A DNA stretch of 64,000 bases, from contig JAPYXD010000745.1 in the NCBI GenBank assembly GCA_030998225.1, positions 558,001-622,000 on the forward strand, given 5' to 3'. The stretch comes from Diplolepis rosae. Lineage: Eukaryota; Arthropoda; Insecta; Hymenoptera; Diplolepididae. Of the stretch, positions 48,031 through 60,672 are shown in pieces. The position numbers and the translations under genes are program-made. The first letter of the stretch is position 1; each line of letters begins with the position of its first letter. Below the pieces are notes generated by a model. That model did not search any database and was not told the DNA's origin. It was given only the letters and a program-made list of their open reading frames with translations.

Positions 48031-49400
48031 GCCTCAGGGAACGTAATCTGAGAACTGAAAATTAAGATACCTAGTTGATATTATAAAGATCCCGTCATTT
48101 TCAAAATTATATCTAGTAGTCCAGGTGCTTAAAAACCATCTTACTCAGGGATCTTAAGCTGAGAACTGAAATTAAGGATAGCTGGATTATATTTCAGACA
48201 GCACCTCATTTTGAAAATTATATCTAGTAGTCCAAGTGCCTAAAATACATCTTCCTCAGGAAGTTAAGCTGAGAACTGAAAATTAAGATACCTAGTACAT
48301 ATTTTAGAGATCCCGTCATTTAAAAAATTATATTTAGTGTTCCAAGTGCCTAAAATACATCTTCCTCAGGGAACTTCAGCTGAGAACTGAAAATAAAGAT
48401 ACAGGGTACATATTTTAGAGATCCCGTCATTTTGAAAACTATAGTTAGTGGTCCAGGTGCTTAAAGAACATCTTCCTCAGGGAACTTAATCTGAGAACTG
48501 AAATTAAGGATACCTGGATTATATTTTAGAGATCCCGTCATTTTGAAAATTATATCTAGTAGTGCAGGTGCTTAAAAACCATCATCCTCAGGAAATTTGA
48601 GCTAAGAGCTGAAAATTAAGATACCTAGTTGATATTATAAAGATCCCGTCATTTTGAAAATTATATTCAGTAGTCCAGGTGCTTAAAAAACATCTTTCTC
48701 AGGGAATTTAATCTGAGAACTAAAATTAAAGATACCTGTATTATATTTTGGAGATCCCGTCGTTTTGAAAATTATATCAAGTAGTGGAGTTGCTTAAAAA
48801 CCATCTTCCTCAGGAAATTTGAGCTAAGAGCTGAAAATTAAGATACCTAGTTGATATTATAAAGATCCCGTCATTTTGAAAATTATATTCAGTAGTCCAG
48901 GTGCTTAAAAAACATCTTCCTCAGGGAACTTAAGCTAAGAACTGAAGTTAAGGACAACTGGATTATATTTTAGAGATCCCGTCATTGTGAAAATTATATC
49001 TAGTAGTCCAGGTGATTAAAAAACATCTGCCTCAGAGAACGTAAACTGAGAACTGAAAATTAAGATACCTAGTTGATATTATAGAGATCCCGTCATTTTG
49101 ATAATTATATTTAGAAGTCAAGGTGCTTAAAAAACATATTTCTCAGGAAATTTGAGCTAAGAGCTGAAAATTAAGATACCTAGTTGATATTATAGAGATC
49201 GCGTCATTTTGAAAATTATATTCAGTAGTCCAGGTGCTTAAAAAACATCTTTCTCAGGGAACTTAAGCTGAGACCTGAAATTAAGGATACCTGGATTATA
49301 TTTTAGAGATGCCGTCATTGTGAAAATTATATCTATTAGTGCAGGTGCTTAAAAACCATCTTCCTAAGGAAATTTGAGCTCAGAGCTGAAAATTAAGATA
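48031..49400. repeat. H block, copy 1
   Basis: The order is D-like (GCCTCAGGGAACGTAATCTG), a B with ACTCAGGGATCTTAAGC and CAGACAGCACCTC, the H pair, B, A, E-like, A, C, D (49,030), A, B. Its marks recur 9,869 bp later: D-like start 48,031 and 57,900, ATAGTTAGTGG 48,441 and 58,310, D site 49,029 and 58,898. All three give the same offset, 89 monomers. Confidence 0.9.
48254..48474 (+). repeat. Type H monomer pair (GTACATATTTTAGAG)
   Basis: These are two divergent monomers in a row, 48,254-48,363 and 48,364-48,474. Both have GTACATATTTTAGAG in place of GTTGATATTATAGAG. The first has ATTTAAAAAATTATATT and GTGTTCCAAGTGCCTAAAA; the second has GGGAACTTCAGCTGAG, AAAACTATAGTTAGTGGTCC and CTTAAAGAACATC. 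The pair recurs near 58,125-58,340 (the first monomer there has a more ordinary middle) and 60,895-61,110. Confidence 0.9.
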
Positions 49401-51200
49401 CCTAGCTGATATTATAAAGATCCCGTCATTTTGAAAATTATATTCAGTAGTCCAGGTGCTTAAAAAACATCTTCCTCAGGGAATTTAAGCTGAGAACTAA
49501 AATTAAGGATACCTGGATTATATTTTAGAGATCCCGTCGTTTTGAAAATTATATCTAGTAGTGCAGGTGCTTAAAAACCATCTTCCTCAGGAAATTTGAG
49601 ATAAGAGCTGAAAATTAAGATACCTAGTTGATATTATAAAGATCCCGTCATTTTGAAAATTATATTCAGTAGTCCAGGTGCTTAAAAAACATCTTTCTCA
49701 GGAAATTTGAGCTAAGAGCTGAAAATTAAGATACCTAGTTGATATTATAGAGATCCCGTCATTTTGAAAATTATATTCAGTAGTCCAGGTGCTTAAAAAA
49801 CATCTTCCTCTGTGAACTTAAGCTGAGAACTGAAATCAAGGATACCTGGATTATATTTTAGAGATCCCGTCATTGTGAAAATTATATCTAGTAGTGCAGG
49901 TGCTTAAAAACCATCTTCCTCAGGAAATTTGAGCTAAGAGCTGAAAATTAACATACCTAGTTGATATTATAGAGACCCTGTCATTTTGATAATTATATTA
50001 AGAAGTCAAGGTGCTTAAAAAACATCTTCCTCAGGGAATTTAAGCTGAGAACTTAAATTAAGGATAGCTGGATTATATTTTAGAGATCACGTCATTTTGA
50101 AAATTATATTCAGTAGTCCAGGTGCTTAAAAAACATCTTTCTCAGGAAATTTGAGCTAAGAGCTGAAAATTAAGATACCTAGTTGATATTATAGAGATCC
50201 CGTCATTTTGAAAATTATATTTAGTAGTCCAGGTGCTTAAAAAACATCTTCCTCAGGGAACTTAAGCTAAGAACTGAAGTTAAGGACAGCTGTATTATAT
50301 TTTAGAGATCCCGTCATTGTCAAAATTATATCTAGTAGTCCAGGTGCTTAAAAAACATCTTTCTCAGGGAACTTAAGCTGAGAACTGAAATTAGGGATAC
50401 CTGGATTATATTTTAGAGATGCCGTCATTGTGAAAATTATATCTAGTAGTGCAGGTGCTTAAAAACCATCTTCCTCAGGAAATTTGAGCTAAGAGCTGAA
50501 AATTAACATACCTAGTTGATATTATAGAGACCCTGTCATTTTGATAATTATATTTAGAAGTCAAGGTGCTTAAAAAACATCTTCCTCAGGGAATTTAAGC
50601 TGAGAACTAAAATGAAGGATACCTGGATTATATTTTAGAGATCCCGTCGTTTTGAAAATTATATCTAGTAGTTCAGGTGCTTAAAAACCATCTTCCTCAG
50701 GAAATTTGAGCTAAGAGCTGAAAATTAAGATACCTAGTTGATATTATAGAGATCCTGTCATTTTCAAAATTATATTTAGTAGTCCAGGTGCTTAAAAACA
50801 TCTTCCTCAGGGGACTTAAGCTAAGAACTGAAATTAAGGATACCTGGATTATATTTTAGAGATGCCGTCATTGTGAAAATTATATCTAGTAGTGCAGGTG
50901 CTTAAAAACCATCTTACTCAGAAAACTTTAGCAAAGAGCTGAGAATAAAGATACCTAGTTGATATTATAGAGATCCCGTCATTTTGAAAATTATATTTAG
51001 AATTCCAAGTTCCTGAAATACATCTTCCAAAGGGAATTTAAGCTGAGAACTAAAATTAAGGATACCTGGAGTATATTTTGGAGATCCCGTCGTTTTGAAA
51101 ATTATATCTAGTAGTGCAGGTTCTTAAAAACCATCTTCCTCAGGAAATTTGAGCTAAGAGCTGAAAATTAAGATACCTAGTTGATATTATAGAGATCCCG
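49401..51200. repeat. Mixed stretch with G and F monomers
   Basis: About 16 monomers of A, B and C type. G monomers (AACATACCTAG) lie near 49,915 and 50,475, one F at 50,916 and one X at 51,027. The F-X pair anticipates the 7-mer HOR further right; X at 51,027 and 54,906 are 3,879 bp apart. Confidence 0.85.
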
Positions 51201-53790
51201 TCATTTTGAAAATTATATTTAGTAGTCCAGGTGCATAAAAAACATATTCCTCAGGGAACTTAAGATAAGAACTGAAGTTAAGTACAGCTGGATTATATTT
51301 TAGAGATCCCGTCATTGTGAAAATTATATCTAGTAGTCCAGGTGCTTAAATACCATCTGCCTCAGGGAACGTAATCTGAGAACTGAAAATTAGGATACCT
51401 AGTTGATATTGTAGAGATCACGTCATTTTGATAATTATATTTAGAAGTCAAGGTGCTTAAAAAACATCTTCCTCAGGTAATTTGAGCTAAGAGCTGAAAT
51501 TTATGATATCTAGTTGATATTATAGAGATCCCGTCATTTTAAAAATTATATTTAGTAGTCCAGGTGCTTAAAAACATCTTCCTCAGGGGACTTAAGCTAA
51601 GAACTGAAATTAAGGATACCTGGATTATATTTTAGGGATGCCGTCATTGTGAAAATTATATCTAGTAGTGCAGGTGCTTAAAAACCATCTTACTCAGAAA
51701 ACTTTAGCTAAGAGCTGAGAATAAAGATACCTAGTTGATATTATAGAGACCCTGTCATTTTGTAATTATATTTAGAAGTCAAGGTGCTTAAAAAACATCT
51801 TCCTCAGGGAATTTAAGGTGAGAACTAAAATTAAGGATACTTGGATTATATTTTAGAGATCCCGTCATTGTGAAAATTATATTCAGTAGTCCAGGTGCTT
51901 AAAAAACATCTTTCTTAGGAAATTCGAGCTAAGAGCTGAAAATTAAGATACCTAGTTGATATTATAGAGATCCCGTCATTTTGAAAATTATATTCAGTAG
52001 TCCAGGTGCTTAAAAAACATCTTTCTCAGGAAATTTGAGCTAAGAGCTGAAAATTAATATACCTAGTTGATATTATAGAGATCCCGTCATTTTGGAAATT
52101 ATATTTAGTAGTCCAGGTTCTTAAAAAACATCTTCCACAGGGAACTTAAGCTAAGAACTGAAGTTAAGGACATCTGTATTTTATTTTAGAGATCCCGTCA
52201 TTGTCAAAATTATATCTAGTAGTCCAGGTGCTTAAAAAACATCTTTCTCAGGGAACTTAAGCTGAGAACTGAAATTAACGATACCTGGATTATATTTTCG
52301 AGATGCCGTCATTGTGAAAATTATATCTAGTAGTGCAGGTGCTTAAAAACCATCTTCCTCAGGAAATTTGAGCTAAGAGCTGAAAATTAACATACCTAGT
52401 TGATATTATAGAGACCCTGTCATTTTGATAATTATATTAAGAAGTCAAGGTGCTTAAAAAACATCTTCCTCAGGGAATTTAAGCTGAGAACTAAAATTAA
52501 GGATACCTGGATTATATTTTAGAGATCCCGTCATTTTGCAAATTATATTTAGTAGTCCAGGTGCATAAAATACATATTCCTCAGGGAACTTAAGCCGAGA
52601 ACTGAAGTTAAGGACAACTGGATTATATTTTAGAGATCCCGTCATTGTGAAAAGTATATCTAGTAGTCCAGGTGCTTAAATACCATCTGCCTCAGGGAAC
52701 GTAATCTGAGAACTGAAAATTAGGATACCTAGTTGATATTGTAGAGATCACGTCATTTTGATAATTATATTTAGAAGTCAAGGTGCTTAAAAAACATCTT
52801 CCTCAGGAAATTTGAGATAAGAGCTGAAAATTAAGATACCTAGTTGATATTATAGAGATCCTGTCATTTTCAAAATTATATTTAGTAGTCCAGGTGCTTA
52901 AAAACATCTTCCTCAGGGGACTTAAGCTAAGAACTGAAATTAAGGATACCTGGATTATATTTTAGGGATGCCGTCATTGTGAAAATTATATCTAGTAGTG
53001 CAGGTGCTTAAAAACCATCTTACTCAGAAAACTTTAGCTAAGAGCTGAGAATAAAGATACCTAGTTGATATTATAGAGACCCTGTCATTTTGTAATTATA
53101 TTTAGAAGTCAAGGTGCTTAAAAAACATCTTCCTCAGGGAATTTAAGCTGAGAACTAAAATTAAGGATACCTGGATTATATTTTAGAGATCCCTTCATTG
53201 TGAAAATTATATTCAGTAGTCCAGGTGCTTAAAAAACATCTTTCTTAGGAAATTCGAGCTAAGAGCTGAAAATTAAGATACCTAGTTCACATTTTAGAGA
53301 TCCCGTCATTTTGAAAATTATATTCAGTAGTCCAGGTGCTTAAAAAACATCTTTCTCAGGAAATGTTAGCTAAGTGCTGAAAATTAAGATACCTAGTTGA
53401 TATTATAGAGATCCCGTCATTTTGGAAATTATATTTAGTAGTCCAGGTTCTTAAAAAACATCTTCCACAGGGAACTTAAGCTAAGAACTGAAGTTAAGGA
53501 CATCTGTATTATATTTTAGAGATCCCGTCATTGTCAAAATTATATCTAGTAGTCCCGGTGCTTAAAAAACATCATCCTCAGGGAACTTAAGCTGAGAACT
53601 GAAATTAATGATACCTGGATTGTATTTTAGAGATCCCGTCATTGTGAAAATTATATCTAGTAGTGCAGGTGCTTAAAAACCATCTTCCTCAGGAAATTTG
53701 AGCTAAGAGCTGAAAATTAACATACCTAGTTGATATTATAGAGACCCTGTCATTTTGATAATTATATTAAGAAGTCAAGGTGCTTAAAAA
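51201..53790. repeat. 12-monomer HOR (1,330 bp), two units
   Basis: Marks at a constant 1,330 bp: GTGCATAAAA (51,231 and 52,561), GTAATCTGAGAAC (51,371 and 52,701), ACTCAGAAAAC (51,692 and 53,022), AGGAAATTCGAGC (near 51,918 and 53,248) and CTTCCACAGG with GGACATCTG (52,135 and 53,465). The second unit ends near 53,790, where ACTCAGGGATCTTAAGC replaces the expected B monomer. It differs in content from the 12-mer at 44.6-47.25 kb. Confidence 0.92.
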
Positions 53791-54575
53791 CCATCTTACT
53801 CAGGGATCTTAAGCTGAGAACTAAAATTAAGGATAGCTGGATTATATTTTAGACATCACGTCATTTTGAAAATTATATTCAGTAGTCCAGGTGCTTAAAA
53901 AACATCTTTCTCAGGAAATTTGAGCTAAGAGCTGAAAATTAAGATACCTAGTTGATATTATAGAGATCCCGTCATTTTGAAAATTATATTTAGTAGTCCA
54001 GGTGCTTAAAAAACATCTTCCTCAGGGAACTTAAGCTAAGAACTGAAGTTAAGGACAGCTGGATTATATTTTAGAGATCCCGTCATTGTGAAAATTATAT
54101 CTAGTAGTCCAGGTGCTTAAAAAACATCTTCCTCAGGGAACTTAAGCTGAGAACTAAAATTAAGGATACCTGGATTTTATTTTAGAGATCCCGTCATTGT
54201 GAAAATTATATCTAGTAGTGCAGGTGCTTAAAAACCATCTTCCTCAGGAAATTTGAGCTAAGAGCTTAAAATTAAGATACCTAGTTGATATTATAGAGAC
54301 CCTGTCATTTTGATAATTATATTTAGAAGTCAAGGTGCTTAAAAAACATCTTCCTCAGGGAATTTAAGCTGAGAACTAAAATTAAGGATACCTGGATTAT
54401 ATTTTAGAGATCCCGTCGTTTTGAAAATTATATCTAGTAGTTCAGGTGCTTAAAAACCATCTTCCTCAGGAAATTTGAGCTAAGAGCTGAAAATTAAGAT
54501 ACCTAGTTGATATTATAGAGATCCTGTCATTTTCAAAATTATATTTAGTAGTCCAGGTGCTTCAAAACATCTTCC
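53791..54575. repeat. Mixed stretch, about seven monomers
   Basis: A, B, C and one G-type monomer (near 54,240, with GAGACCCTGTC), without a longer period that I can see. Confidence 0.85.
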
Positions 54576-57370
54576 TCAGGGGACTTAAGCTAAGAACTGA
54601 ATTTAAGGAGACCTGGATTATATTTTAGAGATGCCGTCATTGTGAAAATTATATCTAGTAGTGCAGGTGCTTAAAAACCATCTTACTCAGAAAACTTTAG
54701 CTAAGAGCTGAGAATAAAGATACCTAGTTGATATTATAGAGATCCGGTCATTTTGAAAACCATATTTAGTAGTTCAGGTGCTTAAAAACATCTTCCTCAG
54801 GGAACTTAAGCTAAGAACTGAAGTTAAGTACAGCTGGATTATATTTTAGAGATCCCGTCATTTTGAAAATTATATTTAGAATTCCAAGTTCCTGAAATAC
54901 ATCTTCCAAAGGGAATTTTAGCTGAGAACTAAAATTAAGGATACCTGGAGTATATTTTGGAGATCCCATCGTTTTGAAAATTATATCTAGTAGTGCAGGT
55001 GCTAAAAAACCATCTTCCTCAGGAAATTTAAGCTAAGAGCTGAAAATTAAGATACCTAGTTGATATTATAGAGATCCCGTCATTTTGAAAATTATATTCA
55101 GTAGTCCAGGTGCTTAAAAACATCTTCCTCAGGGAACTTAAGCTAAGAACTGAAGTTAAGTACAGCTGGATTATATTTTAGAGATCCCGTCATTGTGAAA
55201 ATTATATCTAGTAGTCCAGGTGCTTAAATACCATCTGCCTCAGGGAACGTAATCTGAGAACTGAAAATTAGGATACCTAGTTGATATTATAGAGATCACG
55301 TAATTTTGATAATAAAATAAAGAAGTCAAGGTGATCAAAAAAAATATACCTCAGGGAATTTAAGCTTATAAATAAAATTAAAGAAACCTGGATTATATTT
55401 TAGAGATGCCGTCATTGTGAAAATTATATCTAGTAGTGCAGGTGCTTAAAAACCATCTTACTCAGAAAACTTTAGTTAAGAGCTGAGAATAAAGACACCT
55501 AGTTGATATTATAGAGATCCCGTCATTTTGAAAACCATATTTAGTAGTCCTGGTGCTTAAAAAACATATTCCTCAGGGAACTTAATCTAAGAACTTAAAC
55601 TAAGGATACCTGGATTGTATTTTAGAGATCCCGTCATTTTGAAAATTATATTTAGAATTCCATGTTCCTGAAATACATCTTCCAAAGGGAATTTAAGCTG
55701 AGAACTAAAAAGTAAGGATACCTGGAGTATATTTTGGAGATCCCGTCGTTTTGAAAATTATATCTAGTAGTGCAGGTGCTTAAAAACCATCTTCCTCAGG
55801 AAATTTGAGCTAAGAGCTGAAACTTAAGATACCTAGTTGATATTATAGAGATCCCGTCATTTTGATAATTATATTTAGAAGTCAAGGTGCTTAAAAAACA
55901 TCTTCCTCAGGGAATTTAAGCTGAGAACTAAAATTAAGGATACCTGGATTATATTTTAGAGATCCCGTCGTTTTGAAAATTATATCTAGTAGTTCAGGTG
56001 CTTAAAAACCATCTTCCTCAGGAAATTTGAGCTAAGAGCTGAAAATTAAGATACCTAGTTGATATTATAGACATCCTGTCATTTTCAAAATTATATTTAG
56101 TAGTCCAGGTGCTTCAAAACATCTTCCTCAGGGGACTTAAGCTAAGAACTGAAATTAAGGATACCTGGATTATATTTTAGAGATGCCGTCATTGTGAAAA
56201 TTATATCTAGTAGTGCAGGTGCTTAAAAACCATCTTACTCAGAAAACTTTAGCTAAGAGCTGAGAATAAAGATACCTAGTTGATATTATAGAGATCCCGT
56301 CATTTTGAAAATTATATTTAGTAGTCCAGGTGCTTAAAAAACATCTTCCTCAGGGAACTTAAGTTAAGAACTGAAGCTAAGGACAGCTGGATTATATTTT
56401 AGAGATCCCGTCATTTTGAAAATTATATTTAGAATTCCAAGTTCCTGAAATACATCTTCCAAAGGGAATTTAAGCTGAGAACTAAAATTAAGGATACCTG
56501 GATTATATTTTGGAGATCCCGTCGTTTTGAAAATTATATCTAGTAGTGCAGGTGCTAAAAAACCATCGTCCTCATGAAATTTGAGCTTAGAGCTGAAAAT
56601 TAAGATACCCAGTTGATATTATAAATATCCCGTCATTTTGCAAATTATATTTAGTAGTCCAGGTGCTTAAAAAACATCTTCCTCAGGGAACTTAAGCTAA
56701 GAACTGAAGTTAAGGACAGCTGGATTATATTTTAGAGATCCCGTCATTGTGAAAATTATATCTAGTAGTCCAGGTGCTTAAATACCATCTGCCTCAGGGA
56801 ACGTAATCTGAGAACTGAAAATTAGGATACCTAGTTGATATTATAGAGATCACGTCATTTTGATAATTATATTTAGAAGTCAAGGTGCTTAAAAAACATC
56901 TTCCTCAGGGAATTTAAGCTGAGAACTAAAATTAAGGATACCTGGATTATATTTTAGAGATGCCGTCATTGTGAAAATTATATCTAGTAGTGCAGGTGCT
57001 TAAAAACCATCTTACTCAGAAAACTTTAGTTAAGAGCTGAGAATAAAGACACCTAGTTGATATTATAGAGATCCCGTCATTTTGAAAACCATTTTTAGTA
57101 GTCCTGGTGCTTAAAAAACATCTTGCTCAGGGAACTTAATCTAAGAACTTAAACTAAGGATACCTGGATTGTATTTTAGAGATCCCGTCATTTTGAAAAT
57201 TATTTTTAGAATTCCAAGTTCCTGAAATACACCTTCCAAAGGGAATTTAAGCTGAGAACTAAAAGTAAGGATACCTGGAGTATATTTTGGAGATCCCGTC
57301 GTTTTGAAAATTATATCTAGTAGTGCAGGTGCTAAAAAACCATCTTCCTCAGGAAATTTGAGCTAAGAGC
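54576..57370. repeat. Alternating 7-monomer HORs (777 bp; pair 1,554 bp)
   Basis: F at 54,685, 55,460, 56,237 and 57,014, and X at 54,907, 55,683, 56,460 and 57,237 (CAAAGGG), all 775-777 bp apart. Two kinds of 7-mer alternate. Kind a (from 54,685 and 56,237) is F, C, X, A, C, D-like, B. Kind b (from 55,460 and 57,014) is F with TTTAGTTAAGAGC and AAAGACACC, then Y with CTTAATCTAAGAAC, X, A, B, A, B with AGGGGACTT. The true repeat is thus a 14-mer of about 1,552-1,554 bp. The D-like/B junction near 55,301-55,390 is badly eroded in one unit only. Confidence 0.92.
55301..55390 (+). repeat. Decayed D-like/B junction
   Basis: The D-like 3' end reads TAATTTTGATAATAAAATAA and the linker GTGATCAAAAAAAATATACC. 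The next B has GCTTATAAATAAAATTAAAG and AAACCTGG. The matching junction in the sister unit (near 56,850-56,940) is normal, so this decay or assembly error is younger than the unit duplication. Confidence 0.83.
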
Positions 57371-57899
57371 TGAAAATTAAGATACCTAGCTGATATTATA
57401 AAGATCCGGTCATTTTGAAAATGATATTCAGTAGTCCAGGTGCTTAAAAAACAACTTCCTCAGGGAATTTAAGGTGAGAACTAAAATTAAGGATACCTGG
57501 ATTATATTTTGGAGATCCCGTCGTTTTGAAAATTATATCTAGTAGTGCAGGTGCTTAAAAACCATCTTCCTCAGGAAATTTGAGCTAAGAGCTGAAAATT
57601 AAGATACCTAGTTGATATTATAGAGATCCCGTCATTTTGAAAATTATATTTAGTTTCCAGGTGCTTAAAAAACTTCTTCCTCAGGGAACTTAAGCTGAGA
57701 ACTGAAGTTAAGGACAACTGGATTATATTTTAGAGATCCCGTCGTTTTGTAAATTATATATAGTAGTGCAGGTGCTTAAAAACCAACATTATCAGGAAAA
57801 TTTAGCTAAGAGCTGAAAAATAAGATACCGAGTTGATATTATAAAGATACCCTCATTATGAAAATTATATCTAGTATTCCAGGTGCTTAAAAACCATCT
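57371..57899. repeat. Short mixed stretch with a decayed monomer
   Basis: About five monomers, A, B, A, C-like and a decayed copy at 57,790-57,900 (TATCAGGAAAATTTAGC, AAGATACCGAG, AGATACCCTCATTATG). One A tail is shortened to TTTAGTTTCCAGG. Confidence 0.85.
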
Positions 57900-57900
57900 A
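57790..57900 (+). repeat. Decayed A monomer
   Basis: Start TATCAGGAAAATTTAGC, middle GAAAAATAAGATACCGAG, core AAAGATACCCTCATTATG and tail ATCTAGTATTCCAGG. It lies immediately left of the 25-mer unit, so it may mark an old junction. Position by hand count. Confidence 0.82.
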
Positions 57901-60672
57901 CCTCAGGGAACGTAATCTGAGAACTGAAAATTAAGATACCTAGTTGATATTATAAAGATCCCGTCATTTTCAAAATTATATCTAGTAGTCCAGGTGCTTA
58001 AAAACCATCTTACTCAGGGATCTTTAGCTGAGAACTGAAATTAAGGATAGCTGGATTATATTTCAGACAGCACCTCATTTTGAAAATTATATCTAGTAGT
58101 CCAAGTGCCAAAATACATCTTCCTCAGGTAACTTAAGCTGAGAACTGAAAATTAAGATACCTAGTTTATATTATAGAGATCCCGTCATTTTGAAAATTAT
58201 ATTTAGTAGTCCAAGTGCCTAAAATACATCTTCCTCAGGGAACTTCAGCTGAGAACTGAAAATAAAGATACAGTGTACATATTTTAGAGATCCCGTCATT
58301 TTGAAAACTATAGTTAGTGGTCCAGGTGCTTAAAGAACATCTTCCTCAGGGAACTTAATCTGAGAACTGAAATTAAGGATACCTGGATTATATTTTAGAG
58401 ATCCCGTCATTTTGAAAATTATATCTAGTAGTGCAGGTGCTTAAAAACCATCATCCTCAGGAAATTTGAGCTAAGAGCTGAAATTTAAGATACCTAGTTG
58501 AAATTATAAAGATCCCGTCATTTTGAAAATTATATTCAATAGTCCGGGTGCTTAAAAAACATCTTTCTCAGGGAATTTAATCTGAGAACTAAAATTAAAG
58601 ATTCCTGTATTATATTTTGGAGATCCCGTCGTTTTGAAAATTATATCTAGTAGTGCAGGTGCTTAAAAACCATCATCCTCAGGAAATTTGAGCTAAGAGC
58701 TGAAAATTAAGATACCTAGTTGATATTATAAAGATCCCGTCATTTTGAAAATTATATTCAGTAGTCCAGGTGCTTAAAAAACATCTTCCTCAGGGAACTT
58801 AAGCTAAGAACTGAAGTTAAGGACAACTGGATTATATTTTAGAGATCCCGTCATTGTGAAAATTATATCTAGTAGTCCAGGTGCTTAAAAACCATCTTAC
58901 TAAGGGAACGTAAACTGAGAACTGAAAATTAAGATACCTAGTTGATATTATAGAGATCCCGTCATTTTGATAATTATATTTAGAAGTCAAGGTGCTTAAA
59001 AAACATATTTCTCAGGAAATTTGAGCTAAGAGCTGAAAATTAAGATACCTAGTTGATATTATAGAGATCCCGTCATTTTGAAAATTATATTTAGTAGTCA
59101 AGGTGCATAAAAACATCTTCCTCAGGGAACTTCAGCTGAGAACTGAAGTTAAGGACAACTGGATTATATTTTAGAGATCCCGTCATTTTGATAATTATAT
59201 TTAGAAGTCAAGGTGCTTAAAAAACATCTTCCTCAGGGAATTTAAGCTGAGAACTAAAATTAAGGATACCTGGATTATATTTTAGAGATCCCGTCGTTTT
59301 GAAAATTATATCTAGTAGTCCAGGTGCTTAAAAAACATCTTTCTCAGGAAATTTGAGCTAAGAGCTGAAAATTAAGATACCTAGTTGATATTATAGAGAT
59401 CCCGTCATTTTGAAAATTATATTTAGTAGTCCAGGTGCTTAAAAAACATCTTTCTCAGGGAACTTAAGCTGAGAACTGAAATTAAGGATACCTGGATTAT
59501 ATTTTAGAGATGCCGTCATTGTGAAAATTATATCTATTAGTGCAGGTGCTTAAAAACCATCTTCCTCAGGAAATTTGAGCTAAGAGCTGAAAATTAAGAT
59601 ACCTAGCTGATATTATAAATATCCCGTCATTTTGAAAATTATATTCAGTAGTCCAGGTGCTTAAAAACCATCTTCCTCAGGTAATTTGAGATAAGAGCTG
59701 AAAATTAAGATACCTAGTTGATATTATAAAGATCCCGTCATTTTGAAAATTATATTCAGTAGTCCAGGTGCTTAAAAAACATCTTTCTCAGGAAATTTGA
59801 GCTAAGAGCTGAAAATTAAGATACCTAGTTGATATTATAGAGATCCCGTCATTTTGAAAATTATATTTAGTAGTCCAGGTGCTTAAAAAACATCTTTCTC
59901 AGGGAACTTAAGCTGAGAACTGAAATTAAGGATACCTGGATTATATTTTAGAGATCCCGTCATTGTGAAAATTATATCTAGTAGTGCAGGTGCTTAAAAA
60001 CCATCTTCCTCAGGAAATTTGAGCTAAGAGCTGAAAATTAACATACCTAGTTGATATTATAGAGACCCTGTCATTTTGATAATTATATTTAGAAGTCAAG
60101 GTGCTCAAAAAACATCTTCCTCAGGGAATTTAAGCTGAGAACTAAAATTAAGGATACCTGGATTATATATTAGAGATCCCGTCATTTTGAAAATTATATT
60201 CAGTAGTCCAGGTGCTTAAAAAACATCTTTCTTAGGAAATTTGAGCTAAGAGCTGAAAATTAAGATACCTAGTTGATGTTATAGAGATCCCGTCATTTTG
60301 AAAATTATATTCAGTAGTCCAGGTGCTTAAAAAACATCTTTCTCAGGAAATTTGAGCTAAGAGCTGAAAATTAAGATACCTAGTTGATATTATAGAGATC
60401 CCGTCATTTTGAAAATTATATTTAGTAGTCCAGGTGTTTAAAAAACATCTTCCTCAGGGAATTTAAGCTGAGAACTAAAATTAAGGATACCTGGATTATA
60501 TTTTAGAGATCCCGACGTTTTGAAAATTATATCTAGTAGTGCAGGTGCTTAAAAACCATCATCCTCAGGAAATTTGAGCTAAGAGCTGAAAATTAAGATA
60601 CCTAGTTGATATTATAAAGATCCCGTCATTGTGAAAAGTATATCTAGTATTCCAGGTGCTTAAAAACCATCT
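57900..60672. repeat. 25-monomer HOR (about 2,773 bp), unit 1, with H block copy 2
   Basis: Marks repeat at 2,772-2,773 bp in the next unit: D-like start 57,900 and 60,673, ATAGTTAGTGG 58,310 and 61,082, D site 58,898 and 61,670, CTATTAGTGC 59,534 and 62,307, AGGTAATTTGAGATAAG near 59,668 and 62,441. A C/D chimera at about 59,125-59,210 (GAAGTTAAGGACAACTGG, then GATAATTATATTTAGAAGTC) is also shared in position. From about 60,000 on, the two units diverge. Confidence 0.9.

Noticed and set aside
52454..52645. Minus-strand open frame of 63 codons
   Set aside because: Also two satellite monomers read through, with an internally repeated peptide and no start or composition signal of a gene.
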